DNA of 64,000 bases from Chitinophagaceae bacterium (GTDB lineage: Bacteria; Bacteroidota; Bacteroidia; Chitinophagales; Chitinophagaceae): assembly GCA_017307755.1 (NCBI GenBank), contig JAFKGQ010000020.1:62001-126000 (forward strand), in the 5' to 3' direction. Of this stretch, positions 16,146 through 24,292 are shown in pieces. Both the position numbers and the translations under genes were made by a program. Position 1 is the first letter of the stretch, and every line of letters begins with the position of its first letter. The notes beneath the pieces are model-generated. The model was given only the letters and a program-made list of their open reading frames with translations. It was not told where the DNA came from and did no database searches.

Positions 16146-16814
16146 ATGAACAAGAAAAAATTAGGATTCATCATTGGTTTCTTCCTCCTGTTGTTCCTCG
16201 GGTTTTATTTCGCCCTGGCCCGGTTCGTCCCCGGATTTAGCGAAGGAGATCAATTGCCCGTGATCAGTTATGTCAAGAGCTTCTCTTTTGCCAACCAGGA
16301 AGGCAGACAGATCACAGACAAGGATGTGACGGGAAAAGTATATGTTGCGGAGTACTTCTTCACTACATGCAAGGGTATCTGTCCCAAGATGAATACCAAC
16401 ATGAAAAAGATAGCGCAGGATTTTGCAGGCGAGCCGGACTTCCGTATCCTGTCCTACACGGTAGACCCCGAGACGGATACGGTTGCACGGATGAAGCACT
16501 ACGCAGATTCTCTGGGCGCCGATCCCGGCAAATGGTGGTTCCTTACAGGACGTAAGGATAGCCTGTATCATCTTGCCCGCGGAAGTTATTTATTGGACGA
16601 TCCGAAGAATAACGCAGCCAATATCGAAGAACAATTTATCCATACCCAGTTCCTGGCATTGGTCGACAAAGGCGGTAGGGTACGAAAGATCTATGATAGT
16701 CTTAAAAAGGATGAGCTTGCCGAGATGGAAAAGGATATCAGGTCATTGCTAAAAGAGCCGGCATCATCCACACCTCGTTTTGCAAATAATCTATTCAGTA
16801 ATAATCCGGGATAG
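16146..16814 (+). CDS. SCO1/SenC family copper-handling protein
   Basis: A membrane-anchored thioredoxin-fold protein of 222 residues that delivers copper to the CuA site of cytochrome c oxidase or acts in redox defence. An N-terminal TM anchor (7-24) is followed by the SCO domain with the copper-binding CxxxC (C75-KGI-C79 in FFTTCKGICPKMN) and the third ligand H166 in FIHTQFLALVDKGG. DPETDTVARMKHYA is typical of the family. The next gene, a Fur-family regulator, begins 3 nt later. Divergent from merC. Confidence 0.93.
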   Translation: MNKKKLGFIIGFFLLLFLGFYFALARFVPGFSEGDQLPVISYVKSFSFANQEGRQITDKDVTGKVYVAEYFFTTCKGICPKMNTNMKKIAQDFAGEPDFRILSYTVDPETDTVARMKHYADSLGADPGKWWFLTGRKDSLYHLARGSYLLDDPKNNAANIEEQFIHTQFLALVDKGGRVRKIYDSLKKDELAEMEKDIRSLLKEPASSTPRFANNLFSNNPG

Positions 16815-16817
16815 GTC

Positions 16818-17237
16818 ATGGACCGTAAAATAGAAGAAATACTCAAACGCAATCAGTTGAGCGTGACCAGCGGCAGGAAAAAGATCCTCGAGCTGTTCCT
16901 GCAACAGGAAGGCGCGCTTGCACACAGTGACATCGAGAAGCGTGCGGGAGAAAAATTCGATCGTGTCACGGTCTATCGAACCCTGCAAGCCTTTCTGGAA
17001 AAAGGGCTTATCCACAGTATCCCGACGGCGGATAATTCTATACGTTATGCGTTGTGCAAAGAAAATTGCTCCGGCGGTCATCATCATGATGATCACGTAC
17101 ACTTCGTTTGTAGCGCCTGTGGTAATACTGTTTGTCTGGAAGGTGTGACGGTTCCTCCCATTCATCTTCCAAAAGGATTTACGGCAGAGCAGGTGGAGAT
17201 GCTGGTCAGCGGTGTTTGTAAAAGCTGCAACTCTTGA
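16818..17237 (+). CDS. Fur family transcriptional regulator
   Basis: A 139-residue metal-dependent repressor. The winged-helix domain includes LSVTSGRKKILELFL and the recognition helix region DRVTVYRTLQAFLEKGLIH (48-66). The dimerisation domain carries the sensory HHHDDHVHF cluster (88-96) and two structural zinc CxxC pairs (C98/C101 and C134/C137). Whether it senses zinc, iron or peroxide cannot be told; co-location with merC and sco1 points to a transition metal such as zinc or copper-linked stress. It is translationally close to sco1 (3 nt) and probably controls both divergent units through the palindrome at 16078. Confidence 0.92.
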   Translation: MDRKIEEILKRNQLSVTSGRKKILELFLQQEGALAHSDIEKRAGEKFDRVTVYRTLQAFLEKGLIHSIPTADNSIRYALCKENCSGGHHHDDHVHFVCSACGNTVCLEGVTVPPIHLPKGFTAEQVEMLVSGVCKSCNS

Positions 17238-17290
17238 GCGGCAGAGTCAGGCCCCTGGCGGGTTTCAGCGTCTTGAAGATACGGACAGGT

Positions 17291-17400
17291 CATAAAAGCG
17301 AAAGCCCCGATGTAGAAACACCGGGACTTTTGGTTAAGGCTCTGATTAGTAGCTTCTTTATGTAGAAGGTGATTGGTTCACCCACACTTATCTCATTGTC
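17291..17400 (-). ncRNA. Candidate small RNA, about 110 nt, with own promoter and terminator
   Basis: The minus strand of this gap has a strong promoter (17436-17406), then about 110 nt, then a hairpin with a U-rich tail. Predicted pieces: hairpin 1 ggtga/tcacc, hairpin 2 cttct/agaag, a single-stranded stretch, and a 12-bp terminal hairpin at 17301-17330 with loop tttcta. Two positions of that hairpin pair as U-G/G-U wobbles only on the minus-strand RNA; on the plus strand they are C-A mismatches. This tells the direction of transcription. The motif TTCTACAT occurs twice, in hairpin 2 and in the terminator loop. No ORF of note is inside. It could be a known Bacteroidota RNA family that I cannot search for. 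Confidence 0.58.
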
Positions 17401-17405
17401 TATTG

Positions 17406-17436
17406 CAAATATAGCCGGAAAAAAGCATACGAACAA
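17406..17436 (-). promoter_or_regulatory. Promoter of the candidate small RNA
   Basis: On the minus strand TTGT (17436-17433), exactly 19 nt, then TATATTTG (17413-17406). The -7 box is a perfect consensus match and the spacing is that of Bacteroidota promoters. It lies after the stop codon of the M3 peptidase gene (17476) and drives nothing coding. Confidence 0.6.
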
Positions 17437-17475
17437 TAGGTATAAGTACTACTTTCCGGGTATTTTTTAAAAAAA

Positions 17476-19197
17476 TCAGGGATAGATCTGCTCTAATTCC
17501 GTGCTGACAAACTCCATCAATTGTTTAATATGCTCTTTCGAAAAGTTAAACCGAAGCTGTGCTGCATCGTATAATTCCGGTAGCGTACGGGTCCCGCCCA
17601 GGCTGAGCGCAGCCATATAGTTATTTAATGCTTTCTGTTTGTTCTCTTTATATTGTTTCCACAGACCGATGGCGCCTAACTGTGCAATGCCATATTCGAT
17701 GTAGTAGAACGGTACTTCAAAAAGGTGCAGCTGTCGTTGCCAGCCATAGGGTCTGTACTGTTCTAGCCCTTGCCAGTCAATCACTTGAGAAGAGAACTCT
17801 TGCAGGATCTCCAACCACTTTTCCTTTCTCTCTTCCGTCGAATGCGCTGGGTTTTCGTATACCCAGTGCTGAAACTTATCAATAGTGGCGATCCATGGGA
17901 ATATCGTAATAACACGTTCCAGCTGATGACGACGGGCTCGTGCTAAATCGTTTTTAGTAAAGAACAAATCCCAATGATCCATGCTAAACAATTCCATGGA
18001 CATGCTTGCCACTTCTGCGATCTCCATCGGATACTCTTTGAAGGAGGTCAATTCCAGCGGATGCGCCAGGAAAGAGTGAATAGCATGGCCTCCTTCGTGG
18101 ACCATCGTCGTCAGGTCGCCCATCTGTCCTGCAGCGTTCATAAAAATAAAGGGCGCGCCTGTTTCTGCTAACGGACAGTTATAGCCGCCGGGAGCCTTGC
18201 CTTTCCTGCTCTCCAGGTCAAAACGTCCCATCGACCTCATGGTACGAAGACAGTCGCCAAAAAAAGGGTTCAGCTGATCAAAGCACTCGATGGTCTTGGT
18301 GATCAGCTCTGCCGCATCCTCAAAAGGGCGTAAAGGCTCTATCCCCGCGGGTTCTGCCTCCGTATCCCATGGACGCAACGTGTCGACGCCCAGTTTCTTT
18401 TTCTTTTGCTCGTGGATACGATTTACCAGTGGCAGAACATACTCCTTCACGGCATCATGAAAATGAAAACAGTCTTCCTTTGTATAATCAAATCGCCCCA
18501 GGTCCTCGAACTTATAGTCGCGATAGTTGGCAAAACCCGTATTCAACGCCACCTGGTGCCGTTTTTTTACAAGCCCGGAATAAAGATCATTCAGCGTGTC
18601 TTTGTCCTGCAATCGCCGCTCCTGTACCTTTCTGTAAGCTTCTTCCCGCACGCTGCGCTGCGGGTTTTCAAGGAATTTTGCGGCTTGCTGCAATGTATAC
18701 TCTTTGCCGTCGAGGATCACGGTCATTTTACCCGCGATCATTCCGTATTGCTGCGCCAGTACGCTCAGCTCTGCCTGTATAGGTATATTTTCTTCCCTGA
18801 AGAGTTCGATCTTCTTCTTTACGCTGCGGAGATAGGTAAAGAACTGATGTTGGTCCAGCTCATTGGTATAAGAACATTCCACCAGCTTGCGATTAAGCCG
18901 GTCGGCATACGGCTGGATATTGGGCTGTATCTCCATCACAAAATACCTGAAGGCCTCCTCCAGCTCCTTATTCTCTGTATCACAGGTCATACGGATCTGT
19001 CTCCAGCTGGCATCTTCGCTGATCACCGCCTCCACCTCACTGGAATCATGGAGCCATTTTTCCAGCGCTTGTCTTGAGTCCAGCACCCGCTGTTCCAGAT
19101 CCTGTAAATAAGGCTCCAACCCATTCCAGTCCGTCAACACAAAATCACCTGGTAAAAAATGTCTTTCCGGCTTTGCTAACTCGGCTGTATACTTCAT
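17476..19197 (-). CDS. M3 family oligoendopeptidase
   Basis: A 573-residue cytosolic zinc metallopeptidase of the PepF/thimet group, which cleaves short peptides. The active-site helix reads MVHEGGHAIHSFLA (HExxH) and the third zinc ligand is in EIAEVASMSMELFS. Other family blocks are QMGDLTTMVHEGGH, the C-terminal FYYIEYGIAQLGAIGLW and GTRTLPELYDAAQLRF. Length and order are standard for the M3 oligoendopeptidase of Bacteroidota. ATG at 19197 (MKYTAELAKPERHF) is preferred over a non-ATG extension to 19218. The DUF5606 gene lies 21 nt upstream on the same strand. Confidence 0.93.
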   Translation of the reverse strand: MKYTAELAKPERHFLPGDFVLTDWNGLEPYLQDLEQRVLDSRQALEKWLHDSSEVEAVISEDASWRQIRMTCDTENKELEEAFRYFVMEIQPNIQPYADRLNRKLVECSYTNELDQHQFFTYLRSVKKKIELFREENIPIQAELSVLAQQYGMIAGKMTVILDGKEYTLQQAAKFLENPQRSVREEAYRKVQERRLQDKDTLNDLYSGLVKKRHQVALNTGFANYRDYKFEDLGRFDYTKEDCFHFHDAVKEYVLPLVNRIHEQKKKKLGVDTLRPWDTEAEPAGIEPLRPFEDAAELITKTIECFDQLNPFFGDCLRTMRSMGRFDLESRKGKAPGGYNCPLAETGAPFIFMNAAGQMGDLTTMVHEGGHAIHSFLAHPLELTSFKEYPMEIAEVASMSMELFSMDHWDLFFTKNDLARARRHQLERVITIFPWIATIDKFQHWVYENPAHSTEERKEKWLEILQEFSSQVIDWQGLEQYRPYGWQRQLHLFEVPFYYIEYGIAQLGAIGLWKQYKENKQKALNNYMAALSLGGTRTLPELYDAAQLRFNFSKEHIKQLMEFVSTELEQIYP

Positions 19198-19218
19198 CCA
19201 ACTATTTTTTGTGCGCAA

Positions 19219-19848
19219 TTATTTCTTTTTAGCTGCCTTTTTTGGCTTTTCCTCAGCTTCTTTTTTCTTTGGCGCGGCCTTTTCCTCTTTCTCCGCCTTT
19301 TTCTTTGGTGCGGCCTTTTTTGGTTTCTCTTCTTCTTCCTTCTTCACCGCCTTCTTTTCTTTCACAGGAGCTTTCTCTTCCGCCTTTTCCTTCTTTGCTT
19401 TTGCCGGCGCCTTCTCGACCTCCACAGTTTCCACCTCGGCTTCCGCCGCCTCTTCCTCGGGCTCTTCCGTCAGCTTGATCTCGATGTCATTTGCTTTCAG
19501 CACACTAAACCATTTTACCATCTTCTTCAGGTCACTGCCGTATACACGGGCAAAATCCAGGTCGGGATATACTTTTGTAAAATAAGCTTTCAAAGCCGCA
19601 TTGTCCTTGTCATCCGGCAACTTTTCAGAACTGGCTTCCATCGCCTTTAATACGTCGACGAGGTTCACATTCTCCCGCACCGTATAGATCTCGATGCTTT
19701 CCAGATGAGAGAAGTTGTGGATACGGCTGGAAACAAAACGGGTGCTCTTGTCATCCAGAGATCGTACGATCGCACCATCGGATTTACTGCTTAACAATTC
19801 AAATAATCCCGGCAAACCGGTAACAGCGATAACTTTGTTATATTCCAT
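19219..19848 (-). CDS. DUF5606 protein with lysine/alanine/glutamate-rich tail
   Basis: A 209-residue protein starting MEYNKVIAVTGLPGLFELLS. The first about 130 residues match the conserved DUF5606 pattern of Bacteroidota (IVRSLDDKSTRFVSSRIHNF..., NVNLVDVLKAMEAS, YFTKVYPDLDFARVYGSDLKKMVKWF). From about residue 135 the chain becomes low-complexity: first acidic (EEPEEEAAEAEVETVEV), then repeats of KKAAPKK/EEKPKK ending AAKKK. Such tails resemble histone H1-like basic tails and may contact nucleic acid, but this is inference. It sits 21 nt upstream of the M3 peptidase gene. Confidence 0.85.
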   Translation of the reverse strand: MEYNKVIAVTGLPGLFELLSSKSDGAIVRSLDDKSTRFVSSRIHNFSHLESIEIYTVRENVNLVDVLKAMEASSEKLPDDKDNAALKAYFTKVYPDLDFARVYGSDLKKMVKWFSVLKANDIEIKLTEEPEEEAAEAEVETVEVEKAPAKAKKEKAEEKAPVKEKKAVKKEEEEKPKKAAPKKKAEKEEKAAPKKKEAEEKPKKAAKKK

Positions 19849-19949
19849 GCTGATAATTTTATGGGACATGCAAGTTAATACGAAAGTGCCAGTTTGACCA
19901 TAAATTTTTACCCCTAATGGCCGAAATTGCTTGCTCTGGCAGCATTCTC

Positions 19950-20609
19950 TCAATGAGCCTCCTTTGCGGCGGCCTCCAGCGTACGTTCGATCCCGCCCTG
20001 TAAAGTCGCAAAATCCGTATATCCGCGGCAAAGCAGATACACCCGGGATTCGCTTACCTGCAGGAAAACTGTAGGGAAACCCGTTACACCCAACTGCTTT
20101 ATAAGCGCAAATTCCTCATACGCCTTTTCCTTATATTCCACGCTATGGAGCCGGGCAAAAAATTCCTGATCCGATATTTTATATTTCTCCAATAAATGGC
20201 GGTATGCCTCGTCGTCAGTAAGGTCCCTGCCTTCCTCATGTAGGGCATATTGCAGGTCCGCGGCAAAGGGAATAGCCATCCCCGGATGATAATCCTTAAA
20301 TACGCACATCGCAATGGCCGGCTTCTCCGAAGAAGGATACCAATCGCTCTCATCCGGATGAAAGATATGCCAGAGCCAGTCCGATCCAAATTTTATTCCT
20401 GTATGTTCCTCCACCGTTTTGTAGGCTTTCTGGATATACGGGGCCATGACCCCGATGGGCTGCGGTTTTTCGGGCAGGATCATGCCGCCGGACAATACTT
20501 CAAAGGCCAGCCGGCCCCGGTATTGCTCGAAAATACGCCGGATGACGGGGCTGAAACCATAGCACCATCCGCAATAGGCATCGTAACAGTAATATAAGGT
20601 CGGCGTCAT
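19950..20609 (-). CDS. DsbA family oxidoreductase
   Basis: A 219-residue thioredoxin-fold protein of the DsbA/FrnE branch. The redox site is near the N-terminus in YCYDAYCGWCYGFSP (C13-GW-C16), the alpha-helical insertion covers residues about 60-155, and the cis-proline loop is GVTGFPTVFLQ. No signal peptide is seen, so it is probably cytosolic, like FrnE and 2-hydroxychromene isomerase relatives. It follows the PAS histidine kinase by 23 nt on the same strand, which may be only coincidence. Partner unknown. Confidence 0.88.
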   Translation of the reverse strand: MTPTLYYCYDAYCGWCYGFSPVIRRIFEQYRGRLAFEVLSGGMILPEKPQPIGVMAPYIQKAYKTVEEHTGIKFGSDWLWHIFHPDESDWYPSSEKPAIAMCVFKDYHPGMAIPFAADLQYALHEEGRDLTDDEAYRHLLEKYKISDQEFFARLHSVEYKEKAYEEFALIKQLGVTGFPTVFLQVSESRVYLLCRGYTDFATLQGGIERTLEAAAKEAH

Positions 20610-20632
20610 AATTAATTTTTAAGAACGAACCA

Positions 20633-21643
20633 CTAATTACAGGGCAGTTCTATCCTCAGTTCACATCCTTCTCCCGGCGCTGTCTTCAGATGAAAAGCCC
20701 CTTTATAATATTCCACACGGTTTTGAATATTGTTCAATCCCATACCTTTTTTGACCGCTTTCTCATCAAAACCACGGCCATTGTCCACCAGCAACACCTG
20801 GAGCCGCCCTTCAAAGACGCTGAGCCCGATCTTCAACTCCGTGGCCTGCGCATGCTTCAACACATTGCTTATCTTTTCCTGTATGATACGAAAGACCGCC
20901 AGCTTTATATCCTGGCTGATCTCCTCCTCTTTCAGGTTTTGGAAGGACAACAGCCGGATAGCCAGTTTGCCCGACTGGTTGATCTTTTGCACGATGTCAT
21001 GCAATGCCGCCGCCAGGCCCAGGTCTTTCAACGTATAAGGGGTAAGATTATGTGAGATGTTCCGGATCTCTTCGATGACGATCTGGATATTCTGATAGCA
21101 TCCGTCTATAAAACGCGCATCCGCTGGATTATTGCGGGCTATTTCCAGAAAAAGTTTACAGGTAGTGAGGATCTGGTTTACATTGTCATGCAGCTCCGAA
21201 GAGATCTCCCTCCGCTCTTTTTCCTGCGCCTCCATGATGGCCTTGATGATCTCCCTTTTCTTCCGCACTTCTTCCTCCACCAACATTTTTTCCAGGTTCT
21301 TCTGAACGGTAATATCCCGGTAAATGGATACAAAACCTCTCACCTTACCTTCCGGATCCTTTACGGACGACGAGTTACACTCCAAAAAGATCTCGCGCGC
21401 TCCCTTCTTAAGGAACATGACCCCCTTCCATTTCCCTTCCCGCTGGAGTGTTTGCCAGGCTATTTCACGTGAATCCGTAATAAAATCATAGGAAACCACA
21501 TCATTTATCGGCTTGTTCAGCACTTCGATCATCTTATATCCAAACATCTCTTCAGCAGCCTTATTCCAGGTCCTGATAAGGTAACTAAGATCAGTTGAAA
21601 TAACAACATCGCGGATATTATCCAAGAGAAAGGCCGGCTCCAT
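20633..21643 (-). CDS. PAS domain sensor histidine kinase (NarX/LuxR-type partner)
   Basis: A 336-residue cytosolic kinase. An N-terminal PAS-PAC module spans about 1-115 (VVISTDLSYLIRTWNKAAEEMFGY ... VRGFVSIYRDIT). The HisKA_3 dimerisation helix has the phospho-acceptor H152 in RREISSELHDNVNQIL, the mark of kinases that pair with NarL/LuxR-type regulators, and the ATPase lid follows with VDNGRGF and GMGLNNIQNRV. No TM segment is present, so it reads an internal signal. No response regulator gene is adjacent. ATG 21643 begins MEPAFLLDNI. Confidence 0.92.
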   Translation of the reverse strand: MEPAFLLDNIRDVVISTDLSYLIRTWNKAAEEMFGYKMIEVLNKPINDVVSYDFITDSREIAWQTLQREGKWKGVMFLKKGAREIFLECNSSSVKDPEGKVRGFVSIYRDITVQKNLEKMLVEEEVRKKREIIKAIMEAQEKERREISSELHDNVNQILTTCKLFLEIARNNPADARFIDGCYQNIQIVIEEIRNISHNLTPYTLKDLGLAAALHDIVQKINQSGKLAIRLLSFQNLKEEEISQDIKLAVFRIIQEKISNVLKHAQATELKIGLSVFEGRLQVLLVDNGRGFDEKAVKKGMGLNNIQNRVEYYKGAFHLKTAPGEGCELRIELPCN

Positions 21644-21661
21644 GAAACACAATTTTCTATG

Positions 21662-21702
21662 AAAATAAAAAACCCCGGTAAGCATTTACACTTATCCGAG
21701 GC
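21662..21702 (-). terminator. Intrinsic terminator between the 782-aa secreted protein gene and the PAS kinase
   Basis: On the minus strand a stem (cctcggataag / cttaccgggg) with an 8-nt loop is followed by ttttttatttt. One pair is a G-U wobble only in the minus-strand RNA, which fits termination of the leftward transcript from the secreted-protein gene. Confidence 0.75.
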
Positions 21703-21742
21703 TTTTGTTTTGGCGTCCCTTCGTTTATTTAAAAAGTAACTC

Positions 21743-21794
21743 CGGGACGTCCCGCTAATTCACTGCCCTATCGGGCAGCGGAGCCGTGCTCCGC
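21743..21794. repeat. Chain of three GC-rich palindromes
   Basis: In order: a perfect 12-bp palindrome cgggacgtcccg (21743-21754); ctgccc/gggcag with loop tatc (21763-21778); gcggagc/gctccgc with a 3-nt loop cgt (21778-21794). An A/T-rich cattaatatt follows. The layout of adjacent hairpins followed by ATTA-like sequence resembles the repeats at 31862, 36274 and 51781, though the sequence differs. Confidence 0.55.
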
Positions 21795-21808
21795 ATTAAT
21801 ATTTTGGT

Positions 21809-24157
21809 CTATCCTCTTCTTGAGGGCCGGCTGCCGCCCCCTCCACCGCCGCCGGAAGGTCTTGACCCTCCTCCACCGCCCGATCCGCCTCCGCTCGGTC
21901 TGCTAAATCCACCGCCACTTGGCCTGCTAAAACCGCCTCCTCCAAACCCGCCGCTCCTGGCCCGCTCGAAATTCTGGGTGCTCTGCTGACCACGCATCCG
22001 CATCTGCTGATCCCTGTTCAGGTTAGGCACAGCCTGGCTATTGTTTGGCACAGGCCGCCATGAGTTGGACTGCCGTTGCTGCCATTGATTATTGGAAGGG
22101 TTCCGTTGATAAACATTGCCACTCCTGTCAGAGTAAACATTATTGGATCCAGGCCGGGTACTATAGCCGCCGGGTCTTACTCCTTGCGTCATGGGCCGGC
22201 TGGTGCCATTATAGTTCCCTCCCGGACGTACCCCTTGGGTAGCGATGGGCCGGGTGGATCCGTTAAAGCTTCCGCCTGGCCTGCCGCCATTGGGCATCGG
22301 ACGGTTAGAGACATTCCGGAAGTTATAATTGCCCTGCACGTTCCGGGTAACTACACCGCTCCTGTTTCTATAAATATTTGTATTATAGTTGTTTACATAC
22401 ACATTTCTATTCCGGTAGAAACTATTGCCATAATAGCCGTAGCTCCGGTACCTGTTCCACATATACGGGGGACGATAGATCCGGGGCCCCCACCATCCGC
22501 CGCCCCAGGCACTGCCCCAATAGCCGCCCCAGCCCATGCCGTAATGGAACCAGCCCATACCATAGCCAAATCCAATGCTCCATCCGGCCCAGGGATTATA
22601 GCACATATTAAAACCCCAGCTCCAGGGACGGGGATAATAAAATCCTCCATACCAGGGATCATAATAAAAGCCGGTACCATATACCACCGTCGGGCCGTAG
22701 ATATAGGTATTCAGGTACCCGGGCGTATAACCCATATACACATATTGCGGCGTCACGTCATAGACATACACGTACTTGATATTATAAAGAGGGGAGTTCG
22801 GCGGGATCCTATCCACTTCCTCAGGCCGTTCGGTAGCCACCTGCCAGGGACCGGAAGGACTGGGGCCTACAAACCAGACGCCATTGTCCACAGTGTAATA
22901 CTGATTGCCATATTTAACGACGGAACTGGAGGTATTGACGCCATATTGCATGTCCGTACCCTGCAGGGGCTCGAATTTGGGGTCCCCGTTATAATGCACG
23001 TCTGTGGTGGCTGTGCTGCGATCTACTTTCGCCGTCTGAGGGATCTGTGCATCCATGATCGCCTCCCGGGCGGCTTCCGTACCGGCTACGCTGGCCAGGA
23101 CATTGTCCTTGGGGCTTCCTTCCGGAATGCTGGCGAAATTGGCAGGTAATGCATTAGCCGCCACATAATGCCATCCTCCTGTAAGAGAAGAAGAGGTATA
23201 CCATCGGCCGGAGATCAGCACATAATAGTGTCCCGTGCTTTGATCCTGGAAGATATCGTTGGGAGAATTGCTGACATAGCTAAGATCGGTCCCGGAAATA
23301 GGGGTCCAGCTGGGTTGCCCGTTCGACTGGATCAGCTCGGCAGCGGAGGTGCTCACGATGATGTTGGACACCTGAGCGTCCTGCTGCGCAGTAGTGGAAT
23401 CCATATATCCGGCATTCGAACTGTTGGACGCATCTACGGCATTCTTTACCACCGCCAGATTGGAAGGCACATTGCCGGCCGGGGAATAAGGACCAGTCGC
23501 TGACTGAGCAGTATACCAGTGCTTGCCTCCGTACAGGTAGTACGCGCCATCGTTGTTCTTTACGATAGTAAAAGGAGAGTTAACCACGACATCAAGACCC
23601 CAATCTTTGTTCGTCTGCAGCTTAGGCTGACCGTCGACCAGCACCAGCAGCGAAGGACGATCCGAATAGATGATCCTGGGCGCCGTAGTATTCAGGTCCT
23701 TTGACAATTTTTTCTGTTCGGTATTCTGATCCAGGGAGGCCAGCAGCTCATCCAGGGACAAGTCCCCGGCAGTCTCGGGCAGATTCGCCTCCAGAGCGCT
23801 CTTCAAACTATTGTTAAAATTATCGTCCTGCTGTCCACCCGGAAACCGCACATTCGGCACTCTTACCGACTGGATCACTACCCGGCGGTTATCCCGGTCT
23901 GTCTCCACATTGGCTATCGACCAGAACGTCCCAAAAACAGGGTCCGTCTTGCCGGTCTGCAGCACCGAGATCGCCCAGCGGCTTTTCAGGACATTGTCCG
24001 AAAAAGACTCCGGTTGCGGCTGATAGACCTTTATCACCGTACCATCATCTGTCGTAAAGCTTCTCGGCCAGTCCTGCTGAGACTCCTGCCCAACGGCAGT
24101 GCCAGCAAAAAAGATGGCACAGAACATCGGAAACAATATAGTACGAAAACTTTTCAT
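21809..24157 (-). CDS. Large secreted repeat protein with aromatic/glycine-rich surface region
   Basis: A 782-residue exported protein (signal peptide, cleavage near AVGQ-ESQQ). The N-terminal half holds three repeats built around W(Y/F)xxxSxxGPW (HWYTAQSATGPYSP, RWYTSSSLTGGWHYV, VWFVGPSPSGPWQVA), each preceded by a YV..S or YLYGG strand. From about residue 470 comes a Tyr/Trp/Gly/Pro-rich region (YVYDVTPQYVYMGYTPGYL, WYGGFYYPRPWSWGF, GMGWGGYWGSAWGGGWW), then an Asn/Arg-rich region with VRPGGNYNGTSRP repeats, and a Gly/Ser/Pro tail ending SRPSRRG. Similar proteins are annotated as carbohydrate-binding family V/XII in other bacteria; the function is unproven. It probably coats or decorates the cell surface. 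There is no OM sorting tail I can recognise. Confidence 0.7.
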   Translation of the reverse strand: MKSFRTILFPMFCAIFFAGTAVGQESQQDWPRSFTTDDGTVIKVYQPQPESFSDNVLKSRWAISVLQTGKTDPVFGTFWSIANVETDRDNRRVVIQSVRVPNVRFPGGQQDDNFNNSLKSALEANLPETAGDLSLDELLASLDQNTEQKKLSKDLNTTAPRIIYSDRPSLLVLVDGQPKLQTNKDWGLDVVVNSPFTIVKNNDGAYYLYGGKHWYTAQSATGPYSPAGNVPSNLAVVKNAVDASNSSNAGYMDSTTAQQDAQVSNIIVSTSAAELIQSNGQPSWTPISGTDLSYVSNSPNDIFQDQSTGHYYVLISGRWYTSSSLTGGWHYVAANALPANFASIPEGSPKDNVLASVAGTEAAREAIMDAQIPQTAKVDRSTATTDVHYNGDPKFEPLQGTDMQYGVNTSSSVVKYGNQYYTVDNGVWFVGPSPSGPWQVATERPEEVDRIPPNSPLYNIKYVYVYDVTPQYVYMGYTPGYLNTYIYGPTVVYGTGFYYDPWYGGFYYPRPWSWGFNMCYNPWAGWSIGFGYGMGWFHYGMGWGGYWGSAWGGGWWGPRIYRPPYMWNRYRSYGYYGNSFYRNRNVYVNNYNTNIYRNRSGVVTRNVQGNYNFRNVSNRPMPNGGRPGGSFNGSTRPIATQGVRPGGNYNGTSRPMTQGVRPGGYSTRPGSNNVYSDRSGNVYQRNPSNNQWQQRQSNSWRPVPNNSQAVPNLNRDQQMRMRGQQSTQNFERARSGGFGGGGFSRPSGGGFSRPSGGGSGGGGGSRPSGGGGGGGSRPSRRG

Positions 24158-24292
24158 ATATGTGTATTTATCATTAGGTATCAAGGTCGATTAGGCCCCC
24201 TCGCATGAGGGCCACTTAGAATATGACTGAATTAATACCCCAAAGTTTTATGCCGCTGAAAATAAAATTGTTAAAATATGATGGCACATTCT

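Noticed and set aside
17238..17290. Stretch after fur considered as part of the small RNA
   Set aside because: It lies beyond the terminator hairpin of the candidate RNA and shows no promoter or structure of its own.
22076..23149. 357-codon plus-strand frame opposite the secreted repeat protein
   Set aside because: The Ile/Pro/His-rich translation is a shadow of the repeated GPW/GGY codons on the minus strand.
24194..24213. Hairpin ggcc..gagggcc downstream of polA
   Set aside because: The stem is bulged and no T-run follows in either direction, so it is not a supported terminator; it may still be a repeat fragment.
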